From contig CAZHZL010000002.1 of NCBI GenBank assembly GCA_964537245.1, forward strand, positions 5,216 through 69,215: a stretch of DNA of 64,000 nt. The letters run 5' to 3'. The notes below the pieces were generated by a model, which was not told where the DNA came from, did not search any database, and was given only the letters and a program-made list of their open reading frames with translations. Each line of letters opens with the position of its first letter. Positions within the stretch are counted from its first letter, which is position 1. The DNA comes from UMGS1840 sp964537245. Lineage in GTDB: Bacteria; Bacillota; Clostridia; UMGS1840. Position numbers and translations under genes: made by a program. Shown here piece after piece: positions 16,736 through 26,043 of this stretch.

Positions 16736-17971
16736 ATGGCACAGAGAAACCACAAACGCCGCAATTCTACATTCGGAGTTCTTGTTGCGGTTGTAATATT
16801 CATTGCGGCAATTTGTATATGGGGATATGCCAGATTTGCCCCTACTGCAACAACACAGACTATTTTGCAGGGCGAAGTTCAGGATACAATCAACGCAAAA
16901 GGAATCGCCGTTTTCAAAGAAGAGCTTATGACCTCAAGCGAAAAAGGTATTTCAATCATAAACTACCCCGACGGAGAACGCGTTGTTGCAAAAACACATA
17001 TTGCCACCTTATATACGGGAAATGTAGACGACGGAAAAAGCACGCAGATAAGTGAGCTTAACGAAAGAATAAATTATCTTGAAACAAATATGAAAAATCT
17101 CCAGAAGGAAAAAAATTCCAAGGAGAGCCTCAACGAAAATCTTATAAATAAAATGAAGCAAATCGCATATTACAGCGTAAGCGGAAATTTTGAAAATATT
17201 CAAAGAGAAACTGCCGAAATAGAAAGCATTATTGCTACAAGTAGCACCAGTGACCTTGCCGCACAGCTTGAAGAATTAAAAAAACAGAGAGACGATGTGG
17301 AGCGCACAATCGCCGGTGATAAGGAAGAATATATTTCAAAAGAAGCGGGTGTGGTTTATTCTGCCCTTGACGGCTATGAAACAACCATAACACCAAAAAC
17401 AACAGAAAGTATCGACCCATCAGCCTTTAAGACACTATGGGGAAGTAAGCCTGTTGATTATTCAAAAAACGAGGAAAGCTACATATACGGAAAAATTGTC
17501 AATAATTTTGAAGCAACAATTTTGAGTCTTGTAGACACAAAGGATATTGACGGAATCAAGGAAGGTCAGACAGCGTATATCCAGTTTACGCAAAGGAGCT
17601 CGGAGTCTATTCCCGCTATTGTGGAAAAAATCCACAACACAGGAAGCAGCACGCTTATAACGCTTACTGTTACAAAGCAGGTTGAAGATTTCTTAGCAGA
17701 AAGAAAATTTGAATTTAAATTTGTAAAAACAATACATAAGGGACTTAAAGTACCGGCAGAAGCGCTTGAAAACGCAGGCGAAAACAACACCGTCCTTGTG
17801 ATAAAGGACAGCATTGTAACACGCAAAAAAATAGAAATTTTAGCAGCAAGAGACGACTATGTTATAATTAAAGAAAATAATGCAGATAAAGACAGCTTGC
17901 TGCTTTATGACCTTGTTATAACAAAGTCAAAAAATGTTTCTGAGGGGCAGATAATAACAGATTACAAATAA
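16736..17971 (+). CDS. HlyD-like membrane-anchored protein
   Basis: 411 residues with a basic N-terminus, one transmembrane helix (about 13-31), a lipoyl/barrel-sandwich-like segment (QGEVQDTINAKGIAVF), a coiled coil (about 100-200) and a C-terminal beta-rich part. This is the layout of HlyD/membrane-fusion-type adaptors. Similar proteins often lie just upstream of ylmE-sepF in Clostridia; their role is unclear and no transporter gene is next to it. Ribosome binding site GAAAGGATTAC before the ATG. The function is not assigned beyond family. Confidence 0.7.
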   Translation: MAQRNHKRRNSTFGVLVAVVIFIAAICIWGYARFAPTATTQTILQGEVQDTINAKGIAVFKEELMTSSEKGISIINYPDGERVVAKTHIATLYTGNVDDGKSTQISELNERINYLETNMKNLQKEKNSKESLNENLINKMKQIAYYSVSGNFENIQRETAEIESIIATSSTSDLAAQLEELKKQRDDVERTIAGDKEEYISKEAGVVYSALDGYETTITPKTTESIDPSAFKTLWGSKPVDYSKNEESYIYGKIVNNFEATILSLVDTKDIDGIKEGQTAYIQFTQRSSESIPAIVEKIHNTGSSTLITLTVTKQVEDFLAERKFEFKFVKTIHKGLKVPAEALENAGENNTVLVIKDSIVTRKKIEILAARDDYVIIKENNADKDSLLLYDLVITKSKNVSEGQIITDYK

Positions 17972-18005
17972 AAACATATTTTTTAAAAAATCGGAGGCAA
18001 ATTAA

Positions 18006-18707
18006 TTGACAATAAGTGAAAAAATTGATATAATAAGATATAATATAGCAGAAAATGCAAAAAAAGCTGGAAGAAAGCCGGAAGATGTCTTTTTGCTTCC
18101 TGTTTCAAAAACAAAGCCGATAGAAATGATACGCGAAGTATTAAAATGTAACATAAACGCAATCGGCGAAAATTATGTACAGGAATTTACAGCAAAATAT
18201 GATATTTTGAAGGATGAAGTACAGGAATACCATTTTATCGGACATCTTCAGTCAAACAAGGTTAAATACATCATTGATAAAGCTCATCTTATTCACAGCG
18301 TGCACAGCTTGGAGCTTATAAAAGAAATAGACAAAAGAGCAAAAAAAATTAATAGAATACAGGATGTACTTATTGAAGTGAACTATACAAAAGAAGCTTC
18401 AAAAAGTGGAATATACGAAGAAGAGCTTGACAAGCTTCTTTACAGTGCAAACGATTATAGTAATATACGCATAAAAGGGCTTATGATGATGCCACCTGCA
18501 AGCTACAACGATGAAATGCTTCAGAAAACCTTTTGCGACTTCAACGAGCTGTTTATGAAAACGGGCTCAAAGAATTTCGGAGAAAATGTGTCTATGAAAA
18601 TTCTTTCAATGGGAATGAGCGGAGACTACAAAATCGCAGTTTCCCAAGGATCTACAATGGTAAGAATAGGCTCCACCATTTTCGGAGAGAGAAATTACAA
18701 TTTATAA
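18006..18707 (+). CDS. YggS/YlmE-family pyridoxal phosphate homeostasis protein
   Basis: PLP-binding alanine-racemase-fold protein (PLPBP family) that buffers PLP rather than acting as a racemase. The Schiff-base lysine is Lys35 in LLPVSKTKP; IGENYVQEF, HFIGHLQSNKVK and LSMGMSGDYKIAV...GSTMVRIGSTIFGER are the family signatures. 233 residues. TTG start with a GGAGG 8 nt upstream. First gene of the yggS-sepF-ylmH-divIVA division-associated group. Confidence 0.94.
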   Translation: MTISEKIDIIRYNIAENAKKAGRKPEDVFLLPVSKTKPIEMIREVLKCNINAIGENYVQEFTAKYDILKDEVQEYHFIGHLQSNKVKYIIDKAHLIHSVHSLELIKEIDKRAKKINRIQDVLIEVNYTKEASKSGIYEEELDKLLYSANDYSNIRIKGLMMMPPASYNDEMLQKTFCDFNELFMKTGSKNFGENVSMKILSMGMSGDYKIAVSQGSTMVRIGSTIFGERNYNL

Positions 18708-18736
18708 TAATAAATTAATTTTTGGAGGTATAAACC

Positions 18737-19195
18737 ATGGCAAACGCAATCAAAAACTTACTTGCAAAGCTTCGTCTTATCGACAATGACGATGATTTTG
18801 AACAGGAGGAAGAAATCTCTGCTTCACCAAAGAAGCTTGAACAGCCTAAGGATTCTAAGGAAACCGCTCCTGCAGCCTTACCAAAAAGAGGCAAAATCGT
18901 GAACATTCACACAACAACACAGCTTAAGGTTGTCGTTGTTCATCCTGAAAGCTTTGAAGATTCAAAAGAAATTGCAGACCACTTGAAAACAAAGAAGCCG
19001 ATAGTTGTAAACTTGGAAAAAATCGACGCTGAGGTTGCAAAGAAAATTATCGACTTTTTATCAGGAGCCGTTTATGCTCTTGACGGAAACATCCAGAAAA
19101 TTTCAAAAGGTATTTTCCTTATAGTTCCATATAACATGGGAATTATGGGTGATTTTAAGGATGAACTCAGAAATAAGGTTGTATTTCCATTCTGA
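18737..19195 (+). CDS. sepF: Cell division protein SepF
   Basis: Membrane-binding partner of FtsZ that organises the septal ring in Gram-positive bacteria. 152 residues: short N-terminal amphipathic membrane-targeting helix (MANAIKNLLAKLRLID), an acidic, variable linker and the conserved C-terminal domain beginning at VVVHPESFEDSKEIADHLK and containing FLSGAVYALDGNIQKISKGIFLIVP. Ribosome binding site TTGGAGGTATAAACC. It lies 29 nt after yggS and 2 nt before ylmH. Confidence 0.95.
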   Translation: MANAIKNLLAKLRLIDNDDDFEQEEEISASPKKLEQPKDSKETAPAALPKRGKIVNIHTTTQLKVVVVHPESFEDSKEIADHLKTKKPIVVNLEKIDAEVAKKIIDFLSGAVYALDGNIQKISKGIFLIVPYNMGIMGDFKDELRNKVVFPF

Positions 19196-19197
19196 TT

Positions 19198-19962
19198 ATG
19201 GACAAAAAAGCTCTGTTAAATCAGTTTACGGATAAAGACGACAAAATGCTCATATCGCTTGTGTGTGACAGGCTCGAAAGCTCTCAAAACAAAAACTACT
19301 GTATTTTTTCTGACTTTCTTGATTCCACACAACAGCAAAAGGTAAAAAATGCTTTTTCCTTTATGAAGGATGAGCTTATGTTTTCTGCAAAAATTAAAAA
19401 TGCACAAAGCTGTCTTGTGTCTCTTAAATTTGATTTTTTTGAGATACCGACAAAAATTCTTGAACTTAAAATTCCAAAAGGATACACAATAAGCCACTCA
19501 GATATTCTGGGTACGCTTATGAGTCTGGGGATAAAAAGGCAAAAAATAGGTGATATTATAGTAAACAGCGACAGTTTTTTTGTTGAAGTCAAGGAAGAAA
19601 TTCTGCCTTTTATCAAAAGCAATCTGACCTCAATAAAAAGCTACCCTGTCGATATTGTTGAAACTCCTGATGATACGCCCATTGAAAGAATGCAGGAATA
19701 CAAAGAGCTTTCATACACCGTATCATCATTAAGGCTTGACTGCATTGTAAGCTCCATACTCAACCTTTCAAGAGAAAAAGCGAAGGAATATATTGTAGCA
19801 GGAAATGTTAAGATTAATCATATCGAAGAAAAAAACTACAAAAAGCTTATATCCGAAGGAGACATACTTTCCCTAAGGAGAAGCGGAAGATATCTTTTTT
19901 ATAAAGATGAAGGTTTTTCTAAAAAAGGAAAAAACAGGATTATCATAAAAAAATACATCTGA
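19198..19962 (+). CDS. ylmH: YlmH-like S4-domain RNA-binding protein
   Basis: 254 residues with an N-terminal YlmH-type domain and a C-terminal S4 RNA-binding domain (SSLRLDCIVSSILNLSREKAKEYIVAGNVKINHIE, about 175-210). In Bacillota this gene stands between sepF and divIVA; the B. subtilis protein has been linked to rescue of stalled ribosomes. ylmG, usually present between sepF and ylmH, is missing here. The ATG is 2 nt after the sepF stop, so translation is probably coupled. Confidence 0.9.
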   Translation: MDKKALLNQFTDKDDKMLISLVCDRLESSQNKNYCIFSDFLDSTQQQKVKNAFSFMKDELMFSAKIKNAQSCLVSLKFDFFEIPTKILELKIPKGYTISHSDILGTLMSLGIKRQKIGDIIVNSDSFFVEVKEEILPFIKSNLTSIKSYPVDIVETPDDTPIERMQEYKELSYTVSSLRLDCIVSSILNLSREKAKEYIVAGNVKINHIEEKNYKKLISEGDILSLRRSGRYLFYKDEGFSKKGKNRIIIKKYI

Positions 19963-20018
19963 CTTTCCCCATAAATACGGGGAGAAAGGAAAAGCCGTAA
20001 AAACGGTCGCTATAAAAA

Positions 20019-20492
20019 ATGTTTACACCGATAGAACTTGAAAATATTACATTCAAAAGCGGAGTTATGGGTTTTGACAAAAACGAGGTAAATGATTTCT
20101 TAAACGCCATAACAAACGATTATGAGAAATTATATAAAGAAAATATTGCGCTTAAAGATAAAAATGTTCTTCTTTCAGACGCAATCAAGGAATATAAAAC
20201 TATGGAAGCCGCTCTTCGCGACACAGTGGTTTCTGCACACAATGTTTCTGACGAAATAAAAAAGAATGCTTACAAAGAAGCAGAATTGATTATGCAGGAA
20301 GCAAAGAACAAGTGTGATGAAATGATTAACGAAACAACACAGACTTTAAGCGAAAAAAAGGTCGAAATAGAGAACCTAAAGCAGCAGTACGCTATTTATA
20401 AATCAAAGGTTAAGGCACTGATTGCATCACAGCTTGAGCTTCTTGACTACGACGGTGAAAAACCGATACAAAAGGCTTTTTCGGAAGAATAA
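20019..20492 (+). CDS. divIVA: DivIVA-family cell division protein
   Basis: 157-residue coiled-coil protein that binds negatively curved membrane at poles and septa. The N-terminal lipid-binding domain is typical (MFTPIELENITFKSGVMGFDKNEVNDFL), followed by a long heptad-repeat region to about residue 140. The closest purine-rich site (GAAAGGAAAAG, ending 19993) is about 25 nt before the ATG, with a small CCGT/ACGG hairpin (19995-20006) between. Translation may depend on that hairpin bringing the site near the start. Confidence 0.92.
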   Translation: MFTPIELENITFKSGVMGFDKNEVNDFLNAITNDYEKLYKENIALKDKNVLLSDAIKEYKTMEAALRDTVVSAHNVSDEIKKNAYKEAELIMQEAKNKCDEMINETTQTLSEKKVEIENLKQQYAIYKSKVKALIASQLELLDYDGEKPIQKAFSEE

Positions 20493-20528
20493 ACCCACTA
20501 AAGCTATAAATAAAAGAGGAAAGGTCAC

Positions 20529-20559
20529 AGAGGCAGTACAACGATACCGCCTCTTTTTT
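20529..20559 (+). terminator. Terminator-like hairpin after divIVA, abutting copA
   Basis: Stem AGAGGC / GCCTCT (20529-20534 with 20549-20554), extended inside by GTA/TAC across one mismatch, then a T run to 20559. It ends only 7 nt before the copA ATG, so it is either the end of the divIVA operon or a leader element of copA. Confidence 0.65.
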
Positions 20560-20566
20560 AAAAAAT

Positions 20567-22795
20567 ATGAAAAAACAAAAATTTTCTGTAACAGGTATGC
20601 ACTGCGCCGCATGCAGTGCCTCAATTGAACGCACCGTCGTAAAAGCCGAAGGAGTATCAGAGGCTAAAGTAAATCTCCTCTCCGAAACACTTCTTGTCTT
20701 ATACGACGACAATATAACAAACGATGACAATATAAAAAAAGCTGTAACAGATTTAGGCTTCGGATGTGATGACTACGATTTTCATTCTGCTAAAAAAAAT
20801 ACCGATAAGGTTTTGAAACAGCTTTCACAAATGAAAAAACAGCTTTATTCATCTTTTGTCTTTTTTATTCTTATAATGTATATCGCAATGGGACACATGA
20901 TCGGTCTCCCTTTGCCTGAAATTATATCACCGCAACACAATCTTCTTGGCTTTGCCCTCGTTCAGCTTATCATCACAATTCCCGTTCTTATTATCAACCG
21001 TTCATATTTTATAAGTGGCTTTAAAAGTCTGAAAAACGGCGCTCCGAATATGGACACACTCATAACAACAGGCTCTCTCAGTTCCCTTTTATACGGAATA
21101 TATCTTATTGTTATGATAATATTAAATAAAGCTGACGAAAACACAGCTCACGACTTTTATTTTGAATCTGCGGTTACTATTCTGACGCTTATCACTCTTG
21201 GAAAATATCTGGAAGCAAAATCAAAAAGAAAAACCACCGGTGCAATAGAAGCGCTCATGGATTTATCTCCGAAAACAGCTCTCGTATATCTAAACGGAGA
21301 AGTAACTGAAATTGAAGCAAATAATCTGAAAAACGGCGATATTGTTTTAGTAAAGCCCGGAATGTCCATACCTGCCGACGGCATTATAACCGAGGGAGAA
21401 ACAAGTATTGACGAATCCTCTCTCACAGGCGAGTCAATGCCTGTCTCAAAAAAAATTGGCGATACTGTAACAAGCGCTACAATAAACTTAAGCGGTGCAT
21501 TTACATTTAAAGTTACCGCCGCAGGCTATGACACAGTATTTTCTCAAATTATAGAGCTTGTTGAAGAAGCCTCCAACTCGAAAGCACCCGTTTCAAGACT
21601 GGCTGATAAAATTAGCCGTGTTTTTGTTCCCATTGTTATGGGAATAGCATTGATTTCTTTTATCTTCTGGATGATTTATTCAAAGGATTTCAACCTTGCC
21701 TTTTCAATGGGAATTTCAGTTCTTGTCATCTCCTGCCCTTGTGCGTTGGGACTTGCAACTCCTGTTGCAATAATGGTTGGAACAGGAAAAGGCGCACAAA
21801 GCGGAATAATGATAAAATCAGCGCAGTATTTGGAGCTTGCACATAAAATAACAACCGTTGTTTTTGATAAAACAGGAACAATAACAACAGGAAAAATAAC
21901 ATTAAACGAAATTATCCCTGAAGAAAGCTTGTCTGAAAATGAACTTTTAAAAACATCCGCTTCACTTGAAGCATTATCGGAGCATCCGCTCGGAAAGGCA
22001 GTTGTAAAAAAAGCTGAAGAGCTTGGGCTTGAGCTTATAAAGTGCGAAAATTTCAACGCAGTTTTCGGAAAAGGTGTTACAGGAAGCTTAAACGGCATAG
22101 ATTATATAGGAGGAAATGAAAAATTCTTAAATGAAAATTCATACGACACCTCCGCATTTTCAGATTATGCGTCAAAGCTGAAAGAAAAAGGTTCTACGGT
22201 TTTATATTTCGGTTGTCAGAAAAGAGTAATCGGAATACTTGCGGTAAGCGATACAGTAAGACCTGCATCAAAACAAGCAATAAAAGAGCTTAACGATATG
22301 GGAATAACGACAGTAATGCTTACGGGCGACAACGAAAAAACAGCCTGCTATATCGGAAAAGAAGTAGGAATCACTCAAATTATAGCCGATGTTTTACCAA
22401 AAGAAAAGGAAGAAAAAGTCCGGGGTCTTATGGGGAACGGAAAGGTTGTTGCTATGGTTGGTGACGGAGTCAACGACTCACCTGCTCTTTCGCGCGCAGA
22501 TATAGGAATTGCAATCGGCGGAGGCTCTCAGATTGCCCACGAATCAGCCGACATTGTTCTTATGAAGGATAATATATCCGATATTAGAGAGCTTATAAAA
22601 TTAAGTAAAAGAGTTATGAATAACATAAAAATGAATTTATTCTGGGCATTTTTCTACAACATTCTCGGAATCCCCGTTGCAGCAGGAGTATTTTATTTAT
22701 CTTTAGGAATAAAGCTGAATCCTATGATTGCAGCGGCAGCGATGAGCTTGAGTTCTGTGTGTGTAGTTACAAATGCATTAAGATTGAGAAAATAA
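20567..22795 (+). CDS. Copper-type P1B ATPase (CopA-like)
   Basis: Heavy-metal translocating ATPase, 742 residues. One N-terminal HMA domain with the CxxC metal site GMHCAAC (10-16), transmembrane helices, actuator TGES (in SSLTGESMP), SCPCALGLATP metal-binding helix motif (CPC near 390), phosphorylation motif DKTGT near 434, SEHPLGKA and GDGVNDSPAL near 631. The CPC motif and C-terminal features point to Cu(I) export. No Shine-Dalgarno precedes the ATG, which lies just after a terminator-like hairpin; no CopY/CsoR gene is nearby. Confidence 0.93.
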   Translation: MKKQKFSVTGMHCAACSASIERTVVKAEGVSEAKVNLLSETLLVLYDDNITNDDNIKKAVTDLGFGCDDYDFHSAKKNTDKVLKQLSQMKKQLYSSFVFFILIMYIAMGHMIGLPLPEIISPQHNLLGFALVQLIITIPVLIINRSYFISGFKSLKNGAPNMDTLITTGSLSSLLYGIYLIVMIILNKADENTAHDFYFESAVTILTLITLGKYLEAKSKRKTTGAIEALMDLSPKTALVYLNGEVTEIEANNLKNGDIVLVKPGMSIPADGIITEGETSIDESSLTGESMPVSKKIGDTVTSATINLSGAFTFKVTAAGYDTVFSQIIELVEEASNSKAPVSRLADKISRVFVPIVMGIALISFIFWMIYSKDFNLAFSMGISVLVISCPCALGLATPVAIMVGTGKGAQSGIMIKSAQYLELAHKITTVVFDKTGTITTGKITLNEIIPEESLSENELLKTSASLEALSEHPLGKAVVKKAEELGLELIKCENFNAVFGKGVTGSLNGIDYIGGNEKFLNENSYDTSAFSDYASKLKEKGSTVLYFGCQKRVIGILAVSDTVRPASKQAIKELNDMGITTVMLTGDNEKTACYIGKEVGITQIIADVLPKEKEEKVRGLMGNGKVVAMVGDGVNDSPALSRADIGIAIGGGSQIAHESADIVLMKDNISDIRELIKLSKRVMNNIKMNLFWAFFYNILGIPVAAGVFYLSLGIKLNPMIAAAAMSLSSVCVVTNALRLRK

Positions 22796-22811
22796 GTGAA
22801 AGGAACGAAAT

Positions 22812-24089
22812 ATGGAAAAAACAGAAAAAACAACACTGGCTCAGTTAAAAGAGCTTGCCGCTTCTCTCGGCATAAAAGGCTTTTCAAAAATGAAAAAGGA
22901 TGAGCTTATTGAAGCAATAGAAAATATATCCAAAAAAGAAGAAAAAGTTGCGGAAGAAATCAAAGAAGAAGAAAACAAAGCTTCAAATGAGGTTCACGGC
23001 GTTATCGAAGTTCTTGAAGACGGCTTTGGTTTTTTGAGATCGGAAAACTTTTTAACTGGAAGCGACGACTGCTATGTATCTCCTACATTTATAAGAAAAT
23101 TCAACTTAAAAACGGGAGATATGATTTACGGCAACACCCGTCCTCCGCGCGAGGGCGAACGCTTTAACGCTCTTATTTTTATAAAATCAATAAACGGCGA
23201 CCCGATTTCCGTTGCACTAAAAAGACCTGATTTTGATGACCTCACACCAATATTTCCAAACGAAAGGCTACGGCTTGAAGGAAATCATTCGTCTTACTCT
23301 ATGCGTATAATAGACCTCATTTCCCCGATTGGAAAAGGTCAGAGAGGTATGATTGTCGCGCCTCCAAAAGCAGGAAAAACAACACTTTTAAAAGAAATCG
23401 CAAACAGTATCACAAAAAATCATCCCGAAGCACACCTTATTGTTCTTCTGATTGACGAAAGACCTGAAGAGGTAACAGATATAAAGGACAGCATTAACGG
23501 CGAGGTTATCTATTCAACCTTTGACGAGCTTCCTGAGCATCACACAAGAGTTTCTGAAATGGTACTGGAAAGAGCAAAAAGACTTGTTGAGCATAAAAAA
23601 GATGTTATAATTCTTCTTGACAGTCTCACAAGACTTGCCCGTGCCTACAATCTCATCGTACCCACAAGCGGAAAAATACTTTCGGGCGGTATAGACCCGG
23701 GCGCGCTTCATAAACCGAAAAAATTCTTCGGTGCAGCGAGAAATCTCCGTGAAGGCGGCAGTCTCACAATTCTCGCTACCTCACTTATTGAAACAGGCAG
23801 CAGAATGGACGATGTGATTTTTGAAGAATTTAAAGGCACAGGTAATATGGAGGTTCATCTTGACAGAAAAATGTCAGAGAGAAGAATATTCCCTGCTATT
23901 GATATAAACAAATCCGGAACAAGACGGGAAGATTTACTTATGGATATGGAAGAAATGAAGGCTGTATTTTCAATCCGCCGTGCATACAGCGAAAGCGCTC
24001 CTGTTGAAGTTACGGGAAAAATTATCGAAGCAATCTTAAAAACAAAAAATAACGGTGATTTTGTGAATATGATTCAAAAATCACTCTAA
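22812..24089 (+). CDS. rho: Transcription termination factor Rho
   Basis: Hexameric RNA-dependent ATPase/helicase terminating transcription. 425 residues: N-terminal Rho_N helix bundle (TLAQLKELAASLGIKGFSKMKKDELIEAI), charged linker, cold-shock-like RNA-binding domain (GVIEVLEDGFGFLRSENF), and RecA-type motor with P-loop APPKAGKTTLLKEI, the Q-loop region and IDERPEEVTD. Ribosome binding site GTGAAAGGAACGAAAT. It follows copA after 16 nt. Confidence 0.97.
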   Translation: MEKTEKTTLAQLKELAASLGIKGFSKMKKDELIEAIENISKKEEKVAEEIKEEENKASNEVHGVIEVLEDGFGFLRSENFLTGSDDCYVSPTFIRKFNLKTGDMIYGNTRPPREGERFNALIFIKSINGDPISVALKRPDFDDLTPIFPNERLRLEGNHSSYSMRIIDLISPIGKGQRGMIVAPPKAGKTTLLKEIANSITKNHPEAHLIVLLIDERPEEVTDIKDSINGEVIYSTFDELPEHHTRVSEMVLERAKRLVEHKKDVIILLDSLTRLARAYNLIVPTSGKILSGGIDPGALHKPKKFFGAARNLREGGSLTILATSLIETGSRMDDVIFEEFKGTGNMEVHLDRKMSERRIFPAIDINKSGTRREDLLMDMEEMKAVFSIRRAYSESAPVEVTGKIIEAILKTKNNGDFVNMIQKSL

Positions 24090-24103
24090 AAGGTGATGAA
24101 ATT

Positions 24104-25039
24104 GTGAGAATAATTGCAGACTGTCACAACGATACTCCATACGAGCTTTTTTATAAAAAAGAAAACCTATATGATAACAACCTTTCAATAAGTATAAAAA
24201 AGCTTGAGAATTACAAAACGCTTCTTTTCTATTCCATATATATGGATTTTGAGAAATATGGAAACAATCCGAAAAAATATTTTTGTGATATATACAATTA
24301 TTTTGAAAATCAGCTTTCAAAAAACGAGAAGTTTATTTATAAATATAAAAATATCGAGACCTTTTTCAACGACAGCCGACACGCTGCTGTAATAACGCTT
24401 GAAGGCGGAGATTTTATAAAATCGGAGAAGGATATAGATTATCTTAAGAGTCTTGGAATAAAAGTAATAACGCTTACATGGAACAAAAAAAATGCACTTG
24501 CTTCTTCCGTTGCAGATGAAAAGGACGAAGGCTTAAGCGAGCTTGGAAAAAAAATACTTTTAAAAATGGAACAATCAGATATTATTCCCGATTTTTCGCA
24601 TTCATCGGACAGAACCTTTTTTGAGGGAATGGAAGTTTTAAAAAAGCCTGCATTTATCACACATTCAAATTCAAGAGCTGTTATTCCGAATAAAAGAAAT
24701 ATTACCGATGAAATGTTTTTAAGGCTTATAAAAAACGGCGGTGTTTGTGGAATTAATCTGTACAGGGACTTTGCAGGCAAAGATATATCTTCTTTAAAGA
24801 AGCATATATATCATTTTTTATCTCTTGGCGGCGAAAATAACATAGCGTTCGGAAGTGATTTTGACGGTGCTTATCCGCTTACAGCTCCGATAAAGGACTT
24901 CAGGCAAATGGATTTAATAATAAACGGGCTTTTAAAGGACAACTTAAATGAAGAAACAGTAAGGAAAATCTCATATAAAAATGTATTTGAAATTTTAGGA
25001 GGAAAAAGAATATGGCAAAACAGACAAACAGCAAAATGA
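24104..25039 (+). CDS. Peptidase M19 (membrane/renal dipeptidase family)
   Basis: 311-residue metal-dependent dipeptidase-like protein of the amidohydrolase fold. Zinc-site motifs in order: DCHNDT (about 6-11), LEGGDF, DFSHSSDR, THSNSRAV and GSDFDGA. No signal peptide or membrane anchor is present, so it is cytoplasmic, as usual for the bacterial members. GTG start with AAAGGTGATG upstream, 14 nt after rho. Its end overlaps the WYL gene by 28 nt. The physiological substrate is unknown. Confidence 0.88.
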   Translation: MRIIADCHNDTPYELFYKKENLYDNNLSISIKKLENYKTLLFYSIYMDFEKYGNNPKKYFCDIYNYFENQLSKNEKFIYKYKNIETFFNDSRHAAVITLEGGDFIKSEKDIDYLKSLGIKVITLTWNKKNALASSVADEKDEGLSELGKKILLKMEQSDIIPDFSHSSDRTFFEGMEVLKKPAFITHSNSRAVIPNKRNITDEMFLRLIKNGGVCGINLYRDFAGKDISSLKKHIYHFLSLGGENNIAFGSDFDGAYPLTAPIKDFRQMDLIINGLLKDNLNEETVRKISYKNVFEILGGKRIWQNRQTAK

Positions 25040-25992
25040 AGCTGTTGTACCTTATGAAAATATTCTTAGAAGAAACTGACGAAGCACATCCGCTTACTAT
25101 GCCGCAAATTCTTGACAGACTTCTTTCATACGGTATTAAAACAGAAAGAAAATCAGTATATTCAGATATAGAGCTTCTGACTCTTTTTGGAATTGATATT
25201 ATAGGTGAAAAAAGAAATACATACTGCTACTATGTAGGCTCAAGAAGCTTTGAAACAGCAGAATTAAAGCTTATTTCCGACTGTATCCAATCATCAAAAT
25301 TCTTAACCGAGAAAAAAAGCTTGTCTCTTATTAAAAAAATAGAGTCGCTTACAAGCAAGCATGAAGCCACAAAGCTGAGACGGCAGGTTCATGTTATGGG
25401 AAGAGTCAAAACAATGGACGAAACAATTCTGTATAATGTAGACTATCTTAATTCTGCCATTTCTGAAAAGAAAAAGGTGTCCTTTAAGTATTATGAATAC
25501 ACACCGGATAAAAAGAAAGTTTTCAAAAACGAAGGCAACGAATATATTGTAAGTCCGTATTATATGGTAATGTCCGAGGACAACTATTATCTTATTGCTT
25601 ACTATCCGAAGCATGAAGGACTGACACATTTTCGGGTGGATAAAATAGCTTCAATAAAAATAACTGATGAAAAAGTTGATGATATTGAAAATATTGCAGA
25701 AAAAAATTTTGATATTGCAGAATATTCAAAAAAAATCTTCGGAATGTTCACGGGAGAAGCACAAACCGTTAAGCTTGCTTGCAAAAACTCACTTATAGGC
25801 GCAGTTATTGATAAATTCGGTAAAGATGTAACGGTAACAAAATGCGGCAAGGAACATTTTGAAGTAGATGTGAATGTGAATATAAGTCCCGTATTTTTTG
25901 CATGGATTTTCACATTTGAGGGTGATATGCAGATTGTGTCACCAAAAAATGTAATCAAAAAATTCAATAAGACACTGAAGAAATTTAAATAA
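25012..25992 (+). CDS. WYL-domain transcriptional regulator
   Basis: 326 residues. N-terminal winged helix-turn-helix (MPQILDRLLSYGIKTERKSVYSDIELL, about 24-50) and a central WYL domain (VSFKYYEYTPDKK...YIVSPYYMVMSEDNYYLIAYYP), with a C-terminal WCX-like extension. WYL domains sense ligands such as nucleotides or nucleic acid. It starts inside the dipeptidase gene and has AGGAGGAAAAAG as ribosome binding site. No defence or CRISPR genes accompany it, so it is probably a metabolic or stress regulator. Confidence 0.88.
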   Translation: MAKQTNSKMKLLYLMKIFLEETDEAHPLTMPQILDRLLSYGIKTERKSVYSDIELLTLFGIDIIGEKRNTYCYYVGSRSFETAELKLISDCIQSSKFLTEKKSLSLIKKIESLTSKHEATKLRRQVHVMGRVKTMDETILYNVDYLNSAISEKKKVSFKYYEYTPDKKKVFKNEGNEYIVSPYYMVMSEDNYYLIAYYPKHEGLTHFRVDKIASIKITDEKVDDIENIAEKNFDIAEYSKKIFGMFTGEAQTVKLACKNSLIGAVIDKFGKDVTVTKCGKEHFEVDVNVNISPVFFAWIFTFEGDMQIVSPKNVIKKFNKTLKKFK

Positions 25993-26029
25993 TATGGCTG
26001 TTTCAAAAAATGAAACAGCCATAATTTTT
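25993..26029 (+). terminator. Terminator after the WYL gene
   Basis: Thirteen-bp perfect stem (25993-26005 with 26011-26023, loop AAAAA) around GGCTGTTTC, followed by ATTTTT. Situated between converging genes (WYL and gdhA). Confidence 0.88.
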
Positions 26030-26043
26030 AACATAAAATTTAA

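Noticed and set aside
25012..25992. WYL regulator as a marker of a defence island
   Set aside because: Neighbours are rho, a dipeptidase and gdhA; no nuclease, methylase, CRISPR or toxin genes are present.
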